Shown: in pieces, positions 1 to 6,399 of the stretch
Position numbering within the stretch: position 1 is the first letter of the stretch
How the letters are laid out: every line of letters begins with the position of its first letter
Assembly: GCA_009775705.1 (NCBI GenBank)
Contig: VSQE01000071.1
Coordinates: 1 to 13,165 of the forward strand
From: Prevotellamassilia sp.
GTDB taxonomy: Bacteria; Bacteroidota; Bacteroidia; Bacteroidales; Bacteroidaceae
Reading direction: 5' to 3'
Length of the DNA: 13,165 nt
The notes under the pieces: model-generated
The model's input: only the letters and a program-made list of their open reading frames with translations
Told to the model about the DNA's origin: nothing
Databases searched by the model: none
Made by a program: the position numbers and the translations under genes

Positions 1-648
1 CCGACGACCCGCCCGCAAGCGCAATGACAGGTCCCTCACCTCCAGTCCGCATTTCTCCCTGAAGCCCAACGAACGCACCCGCAGGTTCAGGCTGTCCGCT
101 GTCAGCCGCTTCAGACTGACGTTTGCCTCCAGCCCTCTCACACCCACATGGGCCGTGTTGAAGCGCCCCGGAGTTTCGGGCAGATAGCGCGCGTCATACG
201 TCAGGTTGCACCGCCGCAAGATAATGGAACCCACACGTAAATTCAGGGCCGATTTTTCCTTTTTTTCCTTCGAGGAGAAAGCATCCAGAACAAACCGGAA
301 ATTTTCCGGTGCATCTGCCACGCTCTGATACAAACGCACGTCTGCGTCAAGCAGCGCGACTGTCCGCAGAGCAACCTCGCCCTGCAACAGGCCCCGCAGC
401 TCCACCTTTGCTGACAGATAACCCGCACGCAACATATCCTCCCCCGCACGATCCTTCAGGCACACATCGCGCAAGATCAACCGGTTGAACAGCCCTACCT
501 CCACGTTGCCCACCGACACTTCCGTACCAAGGCAATCCGACAGTACGCCCGCCACTTCCTCCGCCAGGAAACGGCGCGAAGGGGAAAAATTAATAAAGAA
601 CAACACGAAGAGGTAGGCCCCCAACAAGAGACCCACCGCAACGCGCAC
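1..648 (-). CDS. tamB: TamB-like (DUF490) inner-membrane protein, N-terminal part, runs off the left edge
   Basis: An open frame of 216 codons runs from about 648 to the window edge without a stop. The protein begins with a hydrophobic anchor (about residues 1-22, VRVAVGLLLGAYLFVLFFIN), followed by a beta-rich periplasmic region of the AsmA/TamB type: FLAEEVAGVLSDCLGTEVSV at about 29-48, then repeating strands such as SIILRRCNLTYDARY. TamB proteins form a long lipid-channel-like bridge between inner and outer membrane and work with a BamA/TamA-family barrel; Bacteroidetes members are usually well over 1,000 residues, so most of the gene lies outside the window. No ATG fits. The frame is open back to a TAA near 695, and the only standard start near the anchor is GTG at 648, with an AAAGG sequence 11 bases upstream. 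The start is therefore uncertain. The family call rests on architecture and composition; a generic AsmA-like protein is the alternative. Confidence 0.72.
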   Translation of the reverse strand, partial: MRVAVGLLLGAYLFVLFFINFSPSRRFLAEEVAGVLSDCLGTEVSVGNVEVGLFNRLILRDVCLKDRAGEDMLRAGYLSAKVELRGLLQGEVALRTVALLDADVRLYQSVADAPENFRFVLDAFSSKEKKEKSALNLRVGSIILRRCNLTYDARYLPETPGRFNTAHVGVRGLEANVSLKRLTADSLNLRVRSLGFREKCGLEVRDLSLRLRAGRR

Positions 649-709
649 TATGTTTCTGACCTTTCTTATGCTGTAAAACCTTTTTCTCTCTTATATTTTA
701 TAGAGACAG

Positions 710-717
710 CAAAGATA
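710..717 (-). promoter_or_regulatory. Candidate promoter (-7 box) of the tamB-like gene
   Basis: Read on the minus strand this is TATCTTTG, an exact match to the Bacteroidetes -7 consensus TAnnTTTG. It lies about 60 bases before the proposed GTG start. I see no convincing TTTG -33 box at the usual spacing, so the match rests on the -7 box alone. Confidence 0.5.
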
Positions 718-842
718 CAGAATATATTTGGAATAAGTCTCCTCTGTCCGGCCCAAAGAATTCCATGCTGTAACCCCGACATGACAATCCGGCCCCTCGA
801 TATGAAAATTCTATTAAAACACAGAAATTCATACCCCCGGAA

Positions 843-874
843 CTTGCATACTTCCTTCAAAGTCCGTACATTTG
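843..874 (+). promoter_or_regulatory. Bacteroidetes-type promoter driving a short unit
   Basis: CTTG at 843-846 and TACATTTG at 867-874 are separated by exactly 20 bases, fitting the Bacteroidetes -33 (TTTG) and -7 (TAnnTTTG) boxes with their known 19-21 base spacing. Transcription would start near 881, only about 5 bases before an ATG at 886. It points away from tamB and toward the aldo/keto reductase, 470 bases downstream. Confidence 0.55.
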
Positions 875-885
875 CATTGTTTTTC

Positions 886-972
886 ATGGTATTAGATTTA
901 AGGTTAGTGAAGATTGGTTGTCGTGATGACAATCAATTCTTTTTTTATCACCACATGGAAAAAGAGGCTTAA
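886..972 (+). CDS. Candidate 28-residue small protein or leader peptide, function unknown
   Basis: The ATG at 886 follows the promoter at 843-874 almost immediately and opens a frame of 28 codons ending in TAA. The peptide starts MVLDLRLVKIGCRDDN, has a run FFFYHH and ends MEKEA. It has no signal peptide or membrane segment and I recognise no domain. A stable hairpin followed by a T-run lies inside the frame (912-946), so a transcript ending there would not contain the full ORF. It may be a real small protein, a leader whose translation controls read-through, or chance coding inside a small RNA gene. No similar gene lies next to it to hint at a role. Confidence refers to its being a translated ORF. 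Confidence 0.35.
   Translation: MVLDLRLVKIGCRDDNQFFFYHHMEKEA
912..946 (+). terminator. Intrinsic-terminator-like hairpin inside the small ORF
   Basis: ATTGGTTGTC (913-922) pairs with GACAATCAAT (928-937) around the loop GTGAT, with one G-T pair; G912 and T938 can add another. It is followed at once by CTTTTTTT (939-946). A stem with a tight loop and a U-run is the classic intrinsic terminator layout. With the promoter at 843-874 it would define an RNA of about 65 nucleotides (about 881-946), which could be a small RNA in its own right or the terminated form of a longer leader. Confidence 0.5.
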
Positions 973-1257
973 TATGCAAAAAGCAGGCTGGCATTATATG
1001 CGATAATTTAGTCCTAATCGTCATTCATAATGCCACACGATATATTTCTCCAATAGCTTCATTCTGCGTTGGCAGGATATTCCGCCATAATTTCTTAAAA
1101 GAGTCTTCATGCCTATCTCTCTCATTTGTATTTCATTGTCATCTCCTTTGCTTGAGCCACCATGTAGATAAATGACAAATGAGGCGGTTTCCCTGTGCCG
1201 CTGATATTTGTAATTCTATACGGAAATTCAATGCCAGCAGACATGATTTTTGCCAAC

Positions 1258-1302
1258 AGGAAAACAGAAATATTCCAAATTTTCCGTATTTTTGTTTTGC
1301 CT
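1258..1302. repeat. Imperfect palindrome over the reductase promoter, possible operator
   Basis: The left arm at 1258-1273 (AGGAAAACAGAAATAT) pairs with the right arm at 1286-1302 (GTATTTTTGTTTTGCCT), with two G-T pairs and one bulged base, around a 12-base centre. The right arm contains the candidate -7 box of the downstream gene, so a protein bound here would block transcription. The same right half can also pair with ATACGGAAATT at 1218-1228. AT-richness makes some of this symmetry likely by chance. Confidence 0.35.
1287..1294 (+). promoter_or_regulatory. Candidate -7 box for the aldo/keto reductase
   Basis: TATTTTTG matches TAnnTTTG and would place the transcript start near 1301, giving a leader of about 46 bases before the ATG at 1347. 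No clear -33 box is present at the usual spacing. TAAATTTC at 1309-1316 is a weaker alternative. Confidence 0.4.
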
Positions 1303-1346
1303 TACGGGTAAATTTCATATACACAATATAGAAACATCACACACGT

Positions 1347-2366
1347 ATGCCTATATCACGAAACGAAACCTACGAAGCCTCGCCCTCACGCTACGGACAG
1401 ACGGATTCCTTCTATCGGCGGGCAGGACACCGAGGCATTCTATTGCCGGCTGTCTCGCTGGGCCTGTGGAAGAACTTTGGCGGAGAGCGCCCATTGGAGG
1501 AGTGTCGCCGGCTGATTCACTTTGCCTTTGATCATGGAGTAACCCACTTTGACCTGGCCAACAACTACGGCCCACCTCCGGGGGCAGCGGAAGCAATGCT
1601 GGGACGACTGATGCGCTCTTCTCTGGCGCCCTATCGGGACGAACTTTTCATTTCCACAAAGGCGGGGTATGAAATGTGGCCGGGGCCTTATGGCAACTGG
1701 GGCTCGCGGAAGTCGCTCATGGCCAGTCTGAACCAGAGTCTGCATCGCATGAATGTAGACTATGTAGACTTGTTCTATATCCATCGGTTCGACCCAGCCA
1801 CTCCTCTGGAGGAAACGCTTCAAGCATTAGTGGATATGGTACGCAGTGGCAAGACGCTCTATGTGGGCATTTCACGATGGCCGCTGAAAGCCACTTTGAC
1901 GGCATTCGAATACCTGAACCGCCGCGACGTGCCTTGTCTGTGTCTTCAGGGACGCGTCAACCTGCTGGATAAGGCTCCACTGACAGAGGGACTGCTGGAC
2001 GCTGCACGGGAGGAGGGCTGTGGCTTTGTCTCTTTCTCGCCGCTGGCACAGGGATTACTCACTGACCGCTATCTGAACGGAGCAATTCCTGCTGGTTCGC
2101 GCATGTCACGTGAGGCTTCACTCCCGAGAGAGACACTGACACCTTCGCTGCTCAGACAACTGAAGAAACTGGAAGAACTGGCAAAAAAGCGAGGCGAATC
2201 ACTGGCACGGCTGGCGCTGCGGTGGGTGATAGACCTGCCAGGAATGACTTCGGTCATCGTGGGGGCAAGCAGCACAGAACAGTTGGCTGACAACCTCAAG
2301 GCTGTTGAAAGTGCTCCGCTCACAGATGAAGAGCTAAAGGAGATAGGGCGTATTATGTCCGCATAA
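1347..2366 (+). CDS. gpr: Aldo/keto reductase, L-glyceraldehyde 3-phosphate reductase (YghZ/Gpr) type
   Basis: This 339-residue protein is a full-length cytosolic TIM-barrel aldo/keto reductase of the YghZ group. YghZ reduces L-glyceraldehyde 3-phosphate with NADPH and can also act on methylglyoxal. Group-specific strings are present: SLGLWKNFG at 38-46, HFDLANNYGPPPGAAE at 67-82 and STKAGYEMWPGPYG at 103-116. The catalytic tetrad fits D69, Y74, K105 and H146. FSPLAQGLLTDRYLNG at 230-245 and VIVGASSTEQLADN near 303-316 are the usual cofactor-binding parts. The ATG at 1347 gives an N-terminus matching the family (SRYGQ at 14-18). The gene stands alone, convergent with pfkA, and shares a terminator with it. 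A role in detoxifying triose-phosphate side products would suit the nearby glycolytic genes, but that is inference. The substrate is assigned by similarity only. Confidence 0.9.
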   Translation: MPISRNETYEASPSRYGQTDSFYRRAGHRGILLPAVSLGLWKNFGGERPLEECRRLIHFAFDHGVTHFDLANNYGPPPGAAEAMLGRLMRSSLAPYRDELFISTKAGYEMWPGPYGNWGSRKSLMASLNQSLHRMNVDYVDLFYIHRFDPATPLEETLQALVDMVRSGKTLYVGISRWPLKATLTAFEYLNRRDVPCLCLQGRVNLLDKAPLTEGLLDAAREEGCGFVSFSPLAQGLLTDRYLNGAIPAGSRMSREASLPRETLTPSLLRQLKKLEELAKKRGESLARLALRWVIDLPGMTSVIVGASSTEQLADNLKAVESAPLTDEELKEIGRIMSA

Positions 2367-2397
2367 ATCACCTTTCACCATACATTATGGAAAATAA

Positions 2398-2440
2398 GAA
2401 ACGGGCGGGACAGCCATATATTTACTGCTCCGCCCGTTTC
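2398..2440. terminator. Bidirectional intrinsic terminator between the reductase and pfkA
   Basis: GAAACGGGCGG (2398-2408) and CCGCCCGTTTC (2430-2440) form a perfect 11-base-pair stem around a 21-base loop. On the minus strand it is followed by TTATTTTCC, so it is a better terminator for pfkA (stop at 2487). On the plus strand it lies 31 bases after the reductase stop but lacks a good T-run. Confidence 0.75.
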
Positions 2441-2486
2441 ATGCGTATATGCGTGCTCTCAGTTTTGCTGCTGTACAAAAAAGGAT

Positions 2487-3464
2487 TTATATGGATAATT
2501 CGTCAAGCACTCTGATCAGGTTCTTGTCCATCATCTTACGTTTGCCTATGGCATCAATGAAAGGAACGTACACAACTTCGTTGTTGCGGACGCCTACCAT
2601 GACATTACGCTGTCCCTGAACAAGGGCCTGCACGGCTCCAACTCCTACCTGGCTGGCCAGAATGCGGTCTCGGGCAGAGGGGCTTCCGCCTCGCTGCAGA
2701 TGGCCCAAAATGGAGACACGCACGTCAAAACCGGGATATTCTTTGCGTACGCGGTCTGCATAATAGATGGCTCCGCAGGCAGGGCTTTCGGAGACGATGA
2801 CGATGCAGCTCTTCTTACTTTTACGGATGCCTCGCTCCATGAATTTGATAAGCTGGTCACTTCCGGTGGTGTCTTCAGGGATGATGGCTACTTCGGCTCC
2901 GGCGGCGATGGCGCTATTTTGGGCAAGGAATCCAGCATCGCGCCCCATAACCTCAATAAAGAAGATGCGCTCATGCGAGGTGGCGGTATCGCGTATCTTG
3001 TCGACACACTGGGTGATAGTGTTCAACGTAGTATCGTATCCGATGGTGGAATCCGTTCCGTACAAGTCGTTGTCAATGGTTCCAGGCAGCCCTATACAGG
3101 GATAATCGTACTCTTCTGCCAGGGTCATGGCACCTGTAAGCGAGCCGTTTCCCCCAATGACAATCAGGGCATCGATAGCTTCTCGCTGCAAGGTGTCGAA
3201 AGCTTTCTTCCTGCCGGCAGGTGTCTCGAACTCTTTGCTGCGTGCGGTACGGAGAATGGTTCCACCGGTCTGTATGATGTTGCTGACGTCTTCGGTAGTG
3301 AAGGTCTTCACCTCGCCTTTTATCAGACCGTCGTATCCACGATAGATCCCTTTAACCTTATATCCGTTGCATATTCCCGCACGCGTCACCGAACGGATGG
3401 CGGCGTTCATTCCAGGTGCGTCACCTCCGGAGGTCAGGACTCCGATGCATCTGATTTTTCCCAT
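2487..3464 (-). CDS. pfkA: ATP-dependent 6-phosphofructokinase
   Basis: The 325-residue protein phosphorylates fructose 6-phosphate to fructose 1,6-bisphosphate, the committed step of glycolysis. Family motifs appear in order: TSGGDAPGMNAAIR at 11-24, VIGGNGSLTGA at 102-112, LPGTIDNDLYGTD at 126-138 with the catalytic Asp at 131, VMGRDAG at 172-178 and ILGHLQRGGSP at 252-262. Glycines at 107 and 128 correspond to E. coli Gly104 and Gly124, which mark ATP rather than pyrophosphate use. One oddity is Asn106 where most family members have the Mg-binding Asp of GGDGS; the codon is clearly AAC. Length is normal. It lies 46 bases downstream of the nhaD-like gene with no promoter box of its own that I can see, so co-transcription is likely, and it ends at a strong terminator. 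Confidence 0.95.
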   Translation of the reverse strand: MGKIRCIGVLTSGGDAPGMNAAIRSVTRAGICNGYKVKGIYRGYDGLIKGEVKTFTTEDVSNIIQTGGTILRTARSKEFETPAGRKKAFDTLQREAIDALIVIGGNGSLTGAMTLAEEYDYPCIGLPGTIDNDLYGTDSTIGYDTTLNTITQCVDKIRDTATSHERIFFIEVMGRDAGFLAQNSAIAAGAEVAIIPEDTTGSDQLIKFMERGIRKSKKSCIVIVSESPACGAIYYADRVRKEYPGFDVRVSILGHLQRGGSPSARDRILASQVGVGAVQALVQGQRNVMVGVRNNEVVYVPFIDAIGKRKMMDKNLIRVLDELSI

Positions 3465-3510
3465 TGTGTCTGTTTATTTTTTGTTATTATTTTTGTCACC
3501 TCCATATTCA

Positions 3511-4893
3511 CTATAATGCCAATAGGTAGAAACAAAGCAAGCCTGCCATCCATCCGGCAAGCACTTTTCCGGACATTTTCCGGAGATACCAGCCCATAGT
3601 CACATTCTCCAGTCTCATCAGTGAAAATCCGGCAAACGTTCCTATTGGCAGCAAGGCGCTCCCCATAGCCGTACAATAACTCAGGAGCATCCAGAAATTT
3701 CCGTTGACTGCATATTCGGAACCACCGGTCGAAATCTCTCCAGGGATATCCAACAGGAATATTCCGGAAACCATAGCCGAGACGTTGTTGACCAATGCGG
3801 ACAACGCTCCCAGGCCTATGCTGCCCACATAGATTCTTCCGGCCGGCCCGATGCTCCATTCGGCCAAATTCCGAAAGGCTCCGGTCTCGCACACGGCACC
3901 AACCAAAAGGGTGATTCCTATGAAAAACAGAATATGCTGTATATTTGTGTACTGCAAGGCCATCGGGTGACGTTTCCGCACCATCTTGTCACTTCCGAGC
4001 AAAGAGTGGTTGCACAGTTCATTGACCACCCAAAGAAAGGACAACACACACAAGGCTCCCACAAAAGGAGGAAGATGCGTTATCCTATGAAAAGTAGGAA
4101 TAAACCACAATCCGCCGATCCCGACCAACAGAAGCAACATGCGCTGCACTCGGGGCAGCATTCTGTCATCTCCCCGATAAGGCAAAGCCGCGGTGCTCAC
4201 AAACTCCAGTCTGTCCGGCAGTTTACGCGCCACCAGCAAGTTTACGGTCAACAATGCGACAAAACAAGGAAGAACCAGCTGCGCGGCATAGACTGTCGGA
4301 GTCACCAGCCCTCTCTCCCATAGCATCAATCCCGACACATCTCCTATCACGGTAAACGCACCGCCACAGCTGGCAGACAGAACAATGACAGAGCCGAAAA
4401 CCATGCGCAGACGATCGCCTGATATCATGGAGTGCATGATGGAAAGCATCAGACAGACCGTAGTCAGATTGTCAAGATTGGCCGACAAAAGGAACGTAAG
4501 CCCTGAAAGCATCCATAAAAAACGCCGCGGGCTACGTGTGACGAGCCACTCACGGATAAAGTCAAAACAATGATTGTTATTCAGCACTTCGACAATACCG
4601 GTTGTCCCCAACAGAAAAAGGACAATATCCGCTGAAAAAGTCATATACTTCAAGAATATATCTTGAGCAATGAAATCCTTTACCGAATCCGCTCCTACCG
4701 TATGTTCCGCAATGTAGGACAAAAAAGCTACAGAATGTTCCGACAATACGAATGAAGTACCATGCCCCAGATACAGCAACCAACAAGAAACACCGGCGAA
4801 CATGGCTACAGCGGCCTTATTGATACGATTCACTTTCTCTGTTGCAATGATACAAAATGCAACAGCCAAGATTGCAACTAACAATACAGCCAT
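3511..4893 (-). CDS. nhaD: NhaD-like Na+/H+ antiporter
   Basis: This polytopic inner-membrane protein of 460 residues has about 12 hydrophobic segments. It belongs to the NhaD branch of the ion transporter superfamily, which exchanges internal Na+ or Li+ for protons. Diagnostic parts are SANLDNLTTVCLML at 137-150, GGAFTVIGDVSGLMLW at 177-192, ALSALVNNVSAM in the C-terminal half and LLPIGTFAGFSLM near the end. D141, N142 and D185 match residues known to be essential in Vibrio NhaD, but other equivalents are changed (see findings). I chose the ATG at 4893; an upstream TTG would lie inside the tRNA gene. The start is only 22 bases from the encoded CCA end of tRNA-Gly, and pfkA follows by 46 bases, which suggests a tRNA-nhaD-pfkA transcript. 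Ion specificity cannot be told from the sequence. Confidence 0.85.
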   Translation of the reverse strand: MAVLLVAILAVAFCIIATEKVNRINKAAVAMFAGVSCWLLYLGHGTSFVLSEHSVAFLSYIAEHTVGADSVKDFIAQDIFLKYMTFSADIVLFLLGTTGIVEVLNNNHCFDFIREWLVTRSPRRFLWMLSGLTFLLSANLDNLTTVCLMLSIMHSMISGDRLRMVFGSVIVLSASCGGAFTVIGDVSGLMLWERGLVTPTVYAAQLVLPCFVALLTVNLLVARKLPDRLEFVSTAALPYRGDDRMLPRVQRMLLLLVGIGGLWFIPTFHRITHLPPFVGALCVLSFLWVVNELCNHSLLGSDKMVRKRHPMALQYTNIQHILFFIGITLLVGAVCETGAFRNLAEWSIGPAGRIYVGSIGLGALSALVNNVSAMVSGIFLLDIPGEISTGGSEYAVNGNFWMLLSYCTAMGSALLPIGTFAGFSLMRLENVTMGWYLRKMSGKVLAGWMAGLLCFYLLAL

Positions 4894-4915
4894 AAAAACT
4901 ATACCGGAATAAGTT

Positions 4916-4991
4916 TGGAGCGGCAAACGGGGCTCGAACCCGCGACCCTCAGCTTGGGAAGCTGATGCTCTACCGACTGAGCTACTGCCGC
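4916..4991 (-). tRNA. tRNA-Gly, anticodon CCC, with encoded CCA
   Basis: Read on the minus strand it folds as a standard cloverleaf: acceptor GCGGCAG with TTGCCGC, D stem GCTC/GAGC, anticodon stem TCAGC/GCTGA around loop TTCCCAA (anticodon CCC), five-base variable loop, and T arm GCGGG-TTCGAGC-CCCGT. The discriminator base is T, as in bacterial glycine tRNAs, and the CCA end is encoded at 4918-4916. It reads GGG codons. Confidence 0.95.
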
Positions 4992-5011
4992 ATTCTGTGG
5001 ATAACCGTCTG

Positions 5012-5019
5012 CAAATTTA
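5012..5019 (-). promoter_or_regulatory. Promoter (-7 box) of tRNA-Gly and probably nhaD-pfkA
   Basis: On the minus strand this is TAAATTTG, an exact match to TAnnTTTG, 20 bases before the mature tRNA 5' end. A -33 TTTG box is not clear. I see no other promoter box upstream of nhaD or pfkA, so this may serve all three. Confidence 0.6.
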
Positions 5020-5120
5020 CGAAAAAAAACGCAACTGGATCTTCTTTCTCCCGTTTTTTCAGAAAAAAAGAAAAGATTGTCCGGCCATAGTTTTTTCAGC
5101 AATGGAATCCACACTGTCTT

Positions 5121-5720
5121 TCAGGCATTGTTACAAATGAGTTTCAGAAATTCTTCACGGGTTCTGGCCTGGTTGAAGGCTCCGCAGAAATCGCTCGTTG
5201 TCGTCACGGCACCGTCTTTTTCAACGCCGCGCATCTGCATGCACATGTGGCGCGCCTCCACCACAACCATCACTCCCAACGGATGAAGCGCCCTCTCTAT
5301 GGATTCCTTTATCTGTAAGGTCATCCTTTCCTGCACCTGCAACCTATGGGAGAAAATATCAACCACCCGGGCAATCTTGGAAAGTCCGGTAATATATCCA
5401 TTCGGGATATAAGCCACATGAGCTTTTCCATAAAATGGCAACATGTGGTGCTCGCAAAGTGAATAGAAACTGATGTTTTTTACGATCACCATCTGGTTGT
5501 AATCTTCCTTAAACTTGGCCGAATTAAGGACAGCTTCGGGATCCATTTCATAGCCTCGGGTTAAGGTCAACATGGCCTTGCCTACCCGCTCGGGGGTTTT
5601 GATCAAGCCTTCACGACCCGCATCCTCTCCCAGCAACTCAAGTATTTTTCCATAATGAAACCGCAGCTGCTCCAGTTTGTCGTTACAGTCCTGCGATTCC
5701 GGTTCTATTATTCTGTTCAT
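5121..5720 (-). CDS. folE: GTP cyclohydrolase I (type IA)
   Basis: The 199-residue enzyme converts GTP to 7,8-dihydroneopterin triphosphate, the first step of tetrahydrofolate synthesis (and of related pterins). The zinc ligands fit C89 and H92 in SLCEHHMLPFYGKAHVAYIP and C160 in EARHMCMQMRG; H91 is the catalytic histidine next to them. GLSKIARVVDIFSHRLQVQE at 112-131 and the C-terminal TTTSDFCGAF at 173-182 are also typical. Length and motif spacing match the homodecameric type I family, not the cysteine-free FolE2 type. It is the last gene of the minus-strand cluster, 46 bases after the SPOR gene stop, with no promoter box of its own that I can see. Confidence 0.96.
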   Translation of the reverse strand: MNRIIEPESQDCNDKLEQLRFHYGKILELLGEDAGREGLIKTPERVGKAMLTLTRGYEMDPEAVLNSAKFKEDYNQMVIVKNISFYSLCEHHMLPFYGKAHVAYIPNGYITGLSKIARVVDIFSHRLQVQERMTLQIKESIERALHPLGVMVVVEARHMCMQMRGVEKDGAVTTTSDFCGAFNQARTREEFLKLICNNA

Positions 5721-5766
5721 AATTTCTTTTTCTGTTTGTACTCTCGGACACCTATTCGAAAACAGG

Positions 5767-6303
5767 TCAACGTGCCAACAATACGGTACATTTCACCGGT
5801 CTTACCTCATACGAGATTCCGGCCGCACGAATCAGTCTGGCATATTTATGCGCTTCTTCCAGAGTGCGGAAGTCTCCTACCCGGCAAATCCATCGGGGGG
5901 ACACAAAATGAGTATATACAGACAATTCGGGAAAAGCCGACTGACATTTCCTTTCCATCTTCTGCGCCTCAAGTTTATCTGTCCGTGAGTTTCCGCCGGT
6001 AAATATCTGGATGCGGTAGCCTTGCGCCTTGTATCGCTGACGTGTGCCCCCAATTCCGGCTTCATAGCTTTTATGCTTTGCCGGACCCGACACATGAGAG
6101 GCCCGATGTTCTTCGCTTCCTTTTTTCCCGGTTGTCACAGTTCTACCCGTCCCATTCACCAACGATTCTATTTCAGCATTCTGTACGATGACCACTTTTC
6201 CCTGTCCCGCTTTCTGCTCCTTCAGGTGCTCGGTAAAGGTCTGTTGTCCCCGACCGGTAAACGGCAGCAACAAAATCAGTGCCGGAAGCAAAATGAATCT
6301 CAT
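5767..6303 (-). CDS. Exported SPOR-domain protein
   Basis: This 178-residue protein has an N-terminal signal peptide (MRFILLPALILLLPFTGRG, cleavage near residue 19) and a C-terminal SPOR domain at about 94-174 (GYRIQIFTGGNSRTDKLEAQ, then RWICRVGDFRTLEEAHKYAR at 137-156). SPOR domains bind glycan strands lacking stem peptides, often at division sites, so the protein probably acts in the periplasm on peptidoglycan. The middle, about 40-93, is polar and looks like an unstructured linker. The ATG at 6303 follows a GAGGG sequence by 8 bases and begins exactly at the signal peptide; the frame is open further upstream, but that region is a terminator hairpin. It lies between tpiA and folE. There is no catalytic domain; the exact role is unknown. 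Confidence 0.85.
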   Translation of the reverse strand: MRFILLPALILLLPFTGRGQQTFTEHLKEQKAGQGKVVIVQNAEIESLVNGTGRTVTTGKKGSEEHRASHVSGPAKHKSYEAGIGGTRQRYKAQGYRIQIFTGGNSRTDKLEAQKMERKCQSAFPELSVYTHFVSPRWICRVGDFRTLEEAHKYARLIRAAGISYEVRPVKCTVLLAR

Positions 6304-6339
6304 CACGTTTCCCTCTTTTATAGAACTATTGTAAAAGAA

Positions 6340-6387
6340 GCCGGACCGTCTTTTCCCCATTGCCGATGCGGTAAACAACGGTCCGGC
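6340..6387 (-). terminator. Terminator or attenuator between tpiA and the SPOR gene
   Basis: GCCGGACCGT (6340-6349) and ACGGTCCGGC (6378-6387) form a perfect 10-base-pair GC-rich stem with a 28-base loop. Read on the minus strand, the stem begins 12 bases after the tpiA stop and is followed by TTCTTTTAC. This should end many transcripts after tpiA. Since no promoter box is evident before the SPOR gene, read-through may set expression of SPOR and folE. Confidence 0.7.
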
Positions 6388-6399
6388 CAGGTCTATCTC

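Larger units (their letters stand above)
973..1346. other. 374-base intergenic stretch with inverted repeats, no gene seen
   Basis: I find no convincing gene here; the short frames lack recognisable domains and plausible starts. What can be seen: a perfect 9-base inverted repeat TGGCATTAT (990-998) / ATAATGCCA (1028-1036) with an inner 4-base CGAT/ATCG pair; a second perfect 9-base repeat CTCATTTGT (1121-1129) / ACAAATGAG (1175-1183); and an imperfect palindrome at 1258-1302 listed separately. No transposase fragment or target-site duplication is evident. Confidence 0.6.

Noticed and set aside
668..773. Direct repeat ATGCTGTAA at 668-676 and 765-773
   Set aside because: Nine bases in AT-moderate DNA can recur by chance and nothing else marks an insertion between the copies.
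666..932. 88-codon minus-strand frame upstream of tamB
   Set aside because: It spans the tamB promoter and the forward promoter, starts without any recognisable signal and has no domain.
1139..1324. 61-codon minus-strand frame in the long intergenic region
   Set aside because: Its Lys/Phe-rich start derives from the AT-rich palindrome; there is no domain or supporting promoter.
2700..3599. 299-codon plus-strand frame opposite pfkA
   Set aside because: pfkA on the other strand has all catalytic motifs; the antisense product resembles nothing.
5030..5115. Possible terminator after folE (weak pairing near CCAT/ATGG followed by a T-rich run)
   Set aside because: The stem is only about four base pairs with bulges; the T-run alone is not enough to call it.
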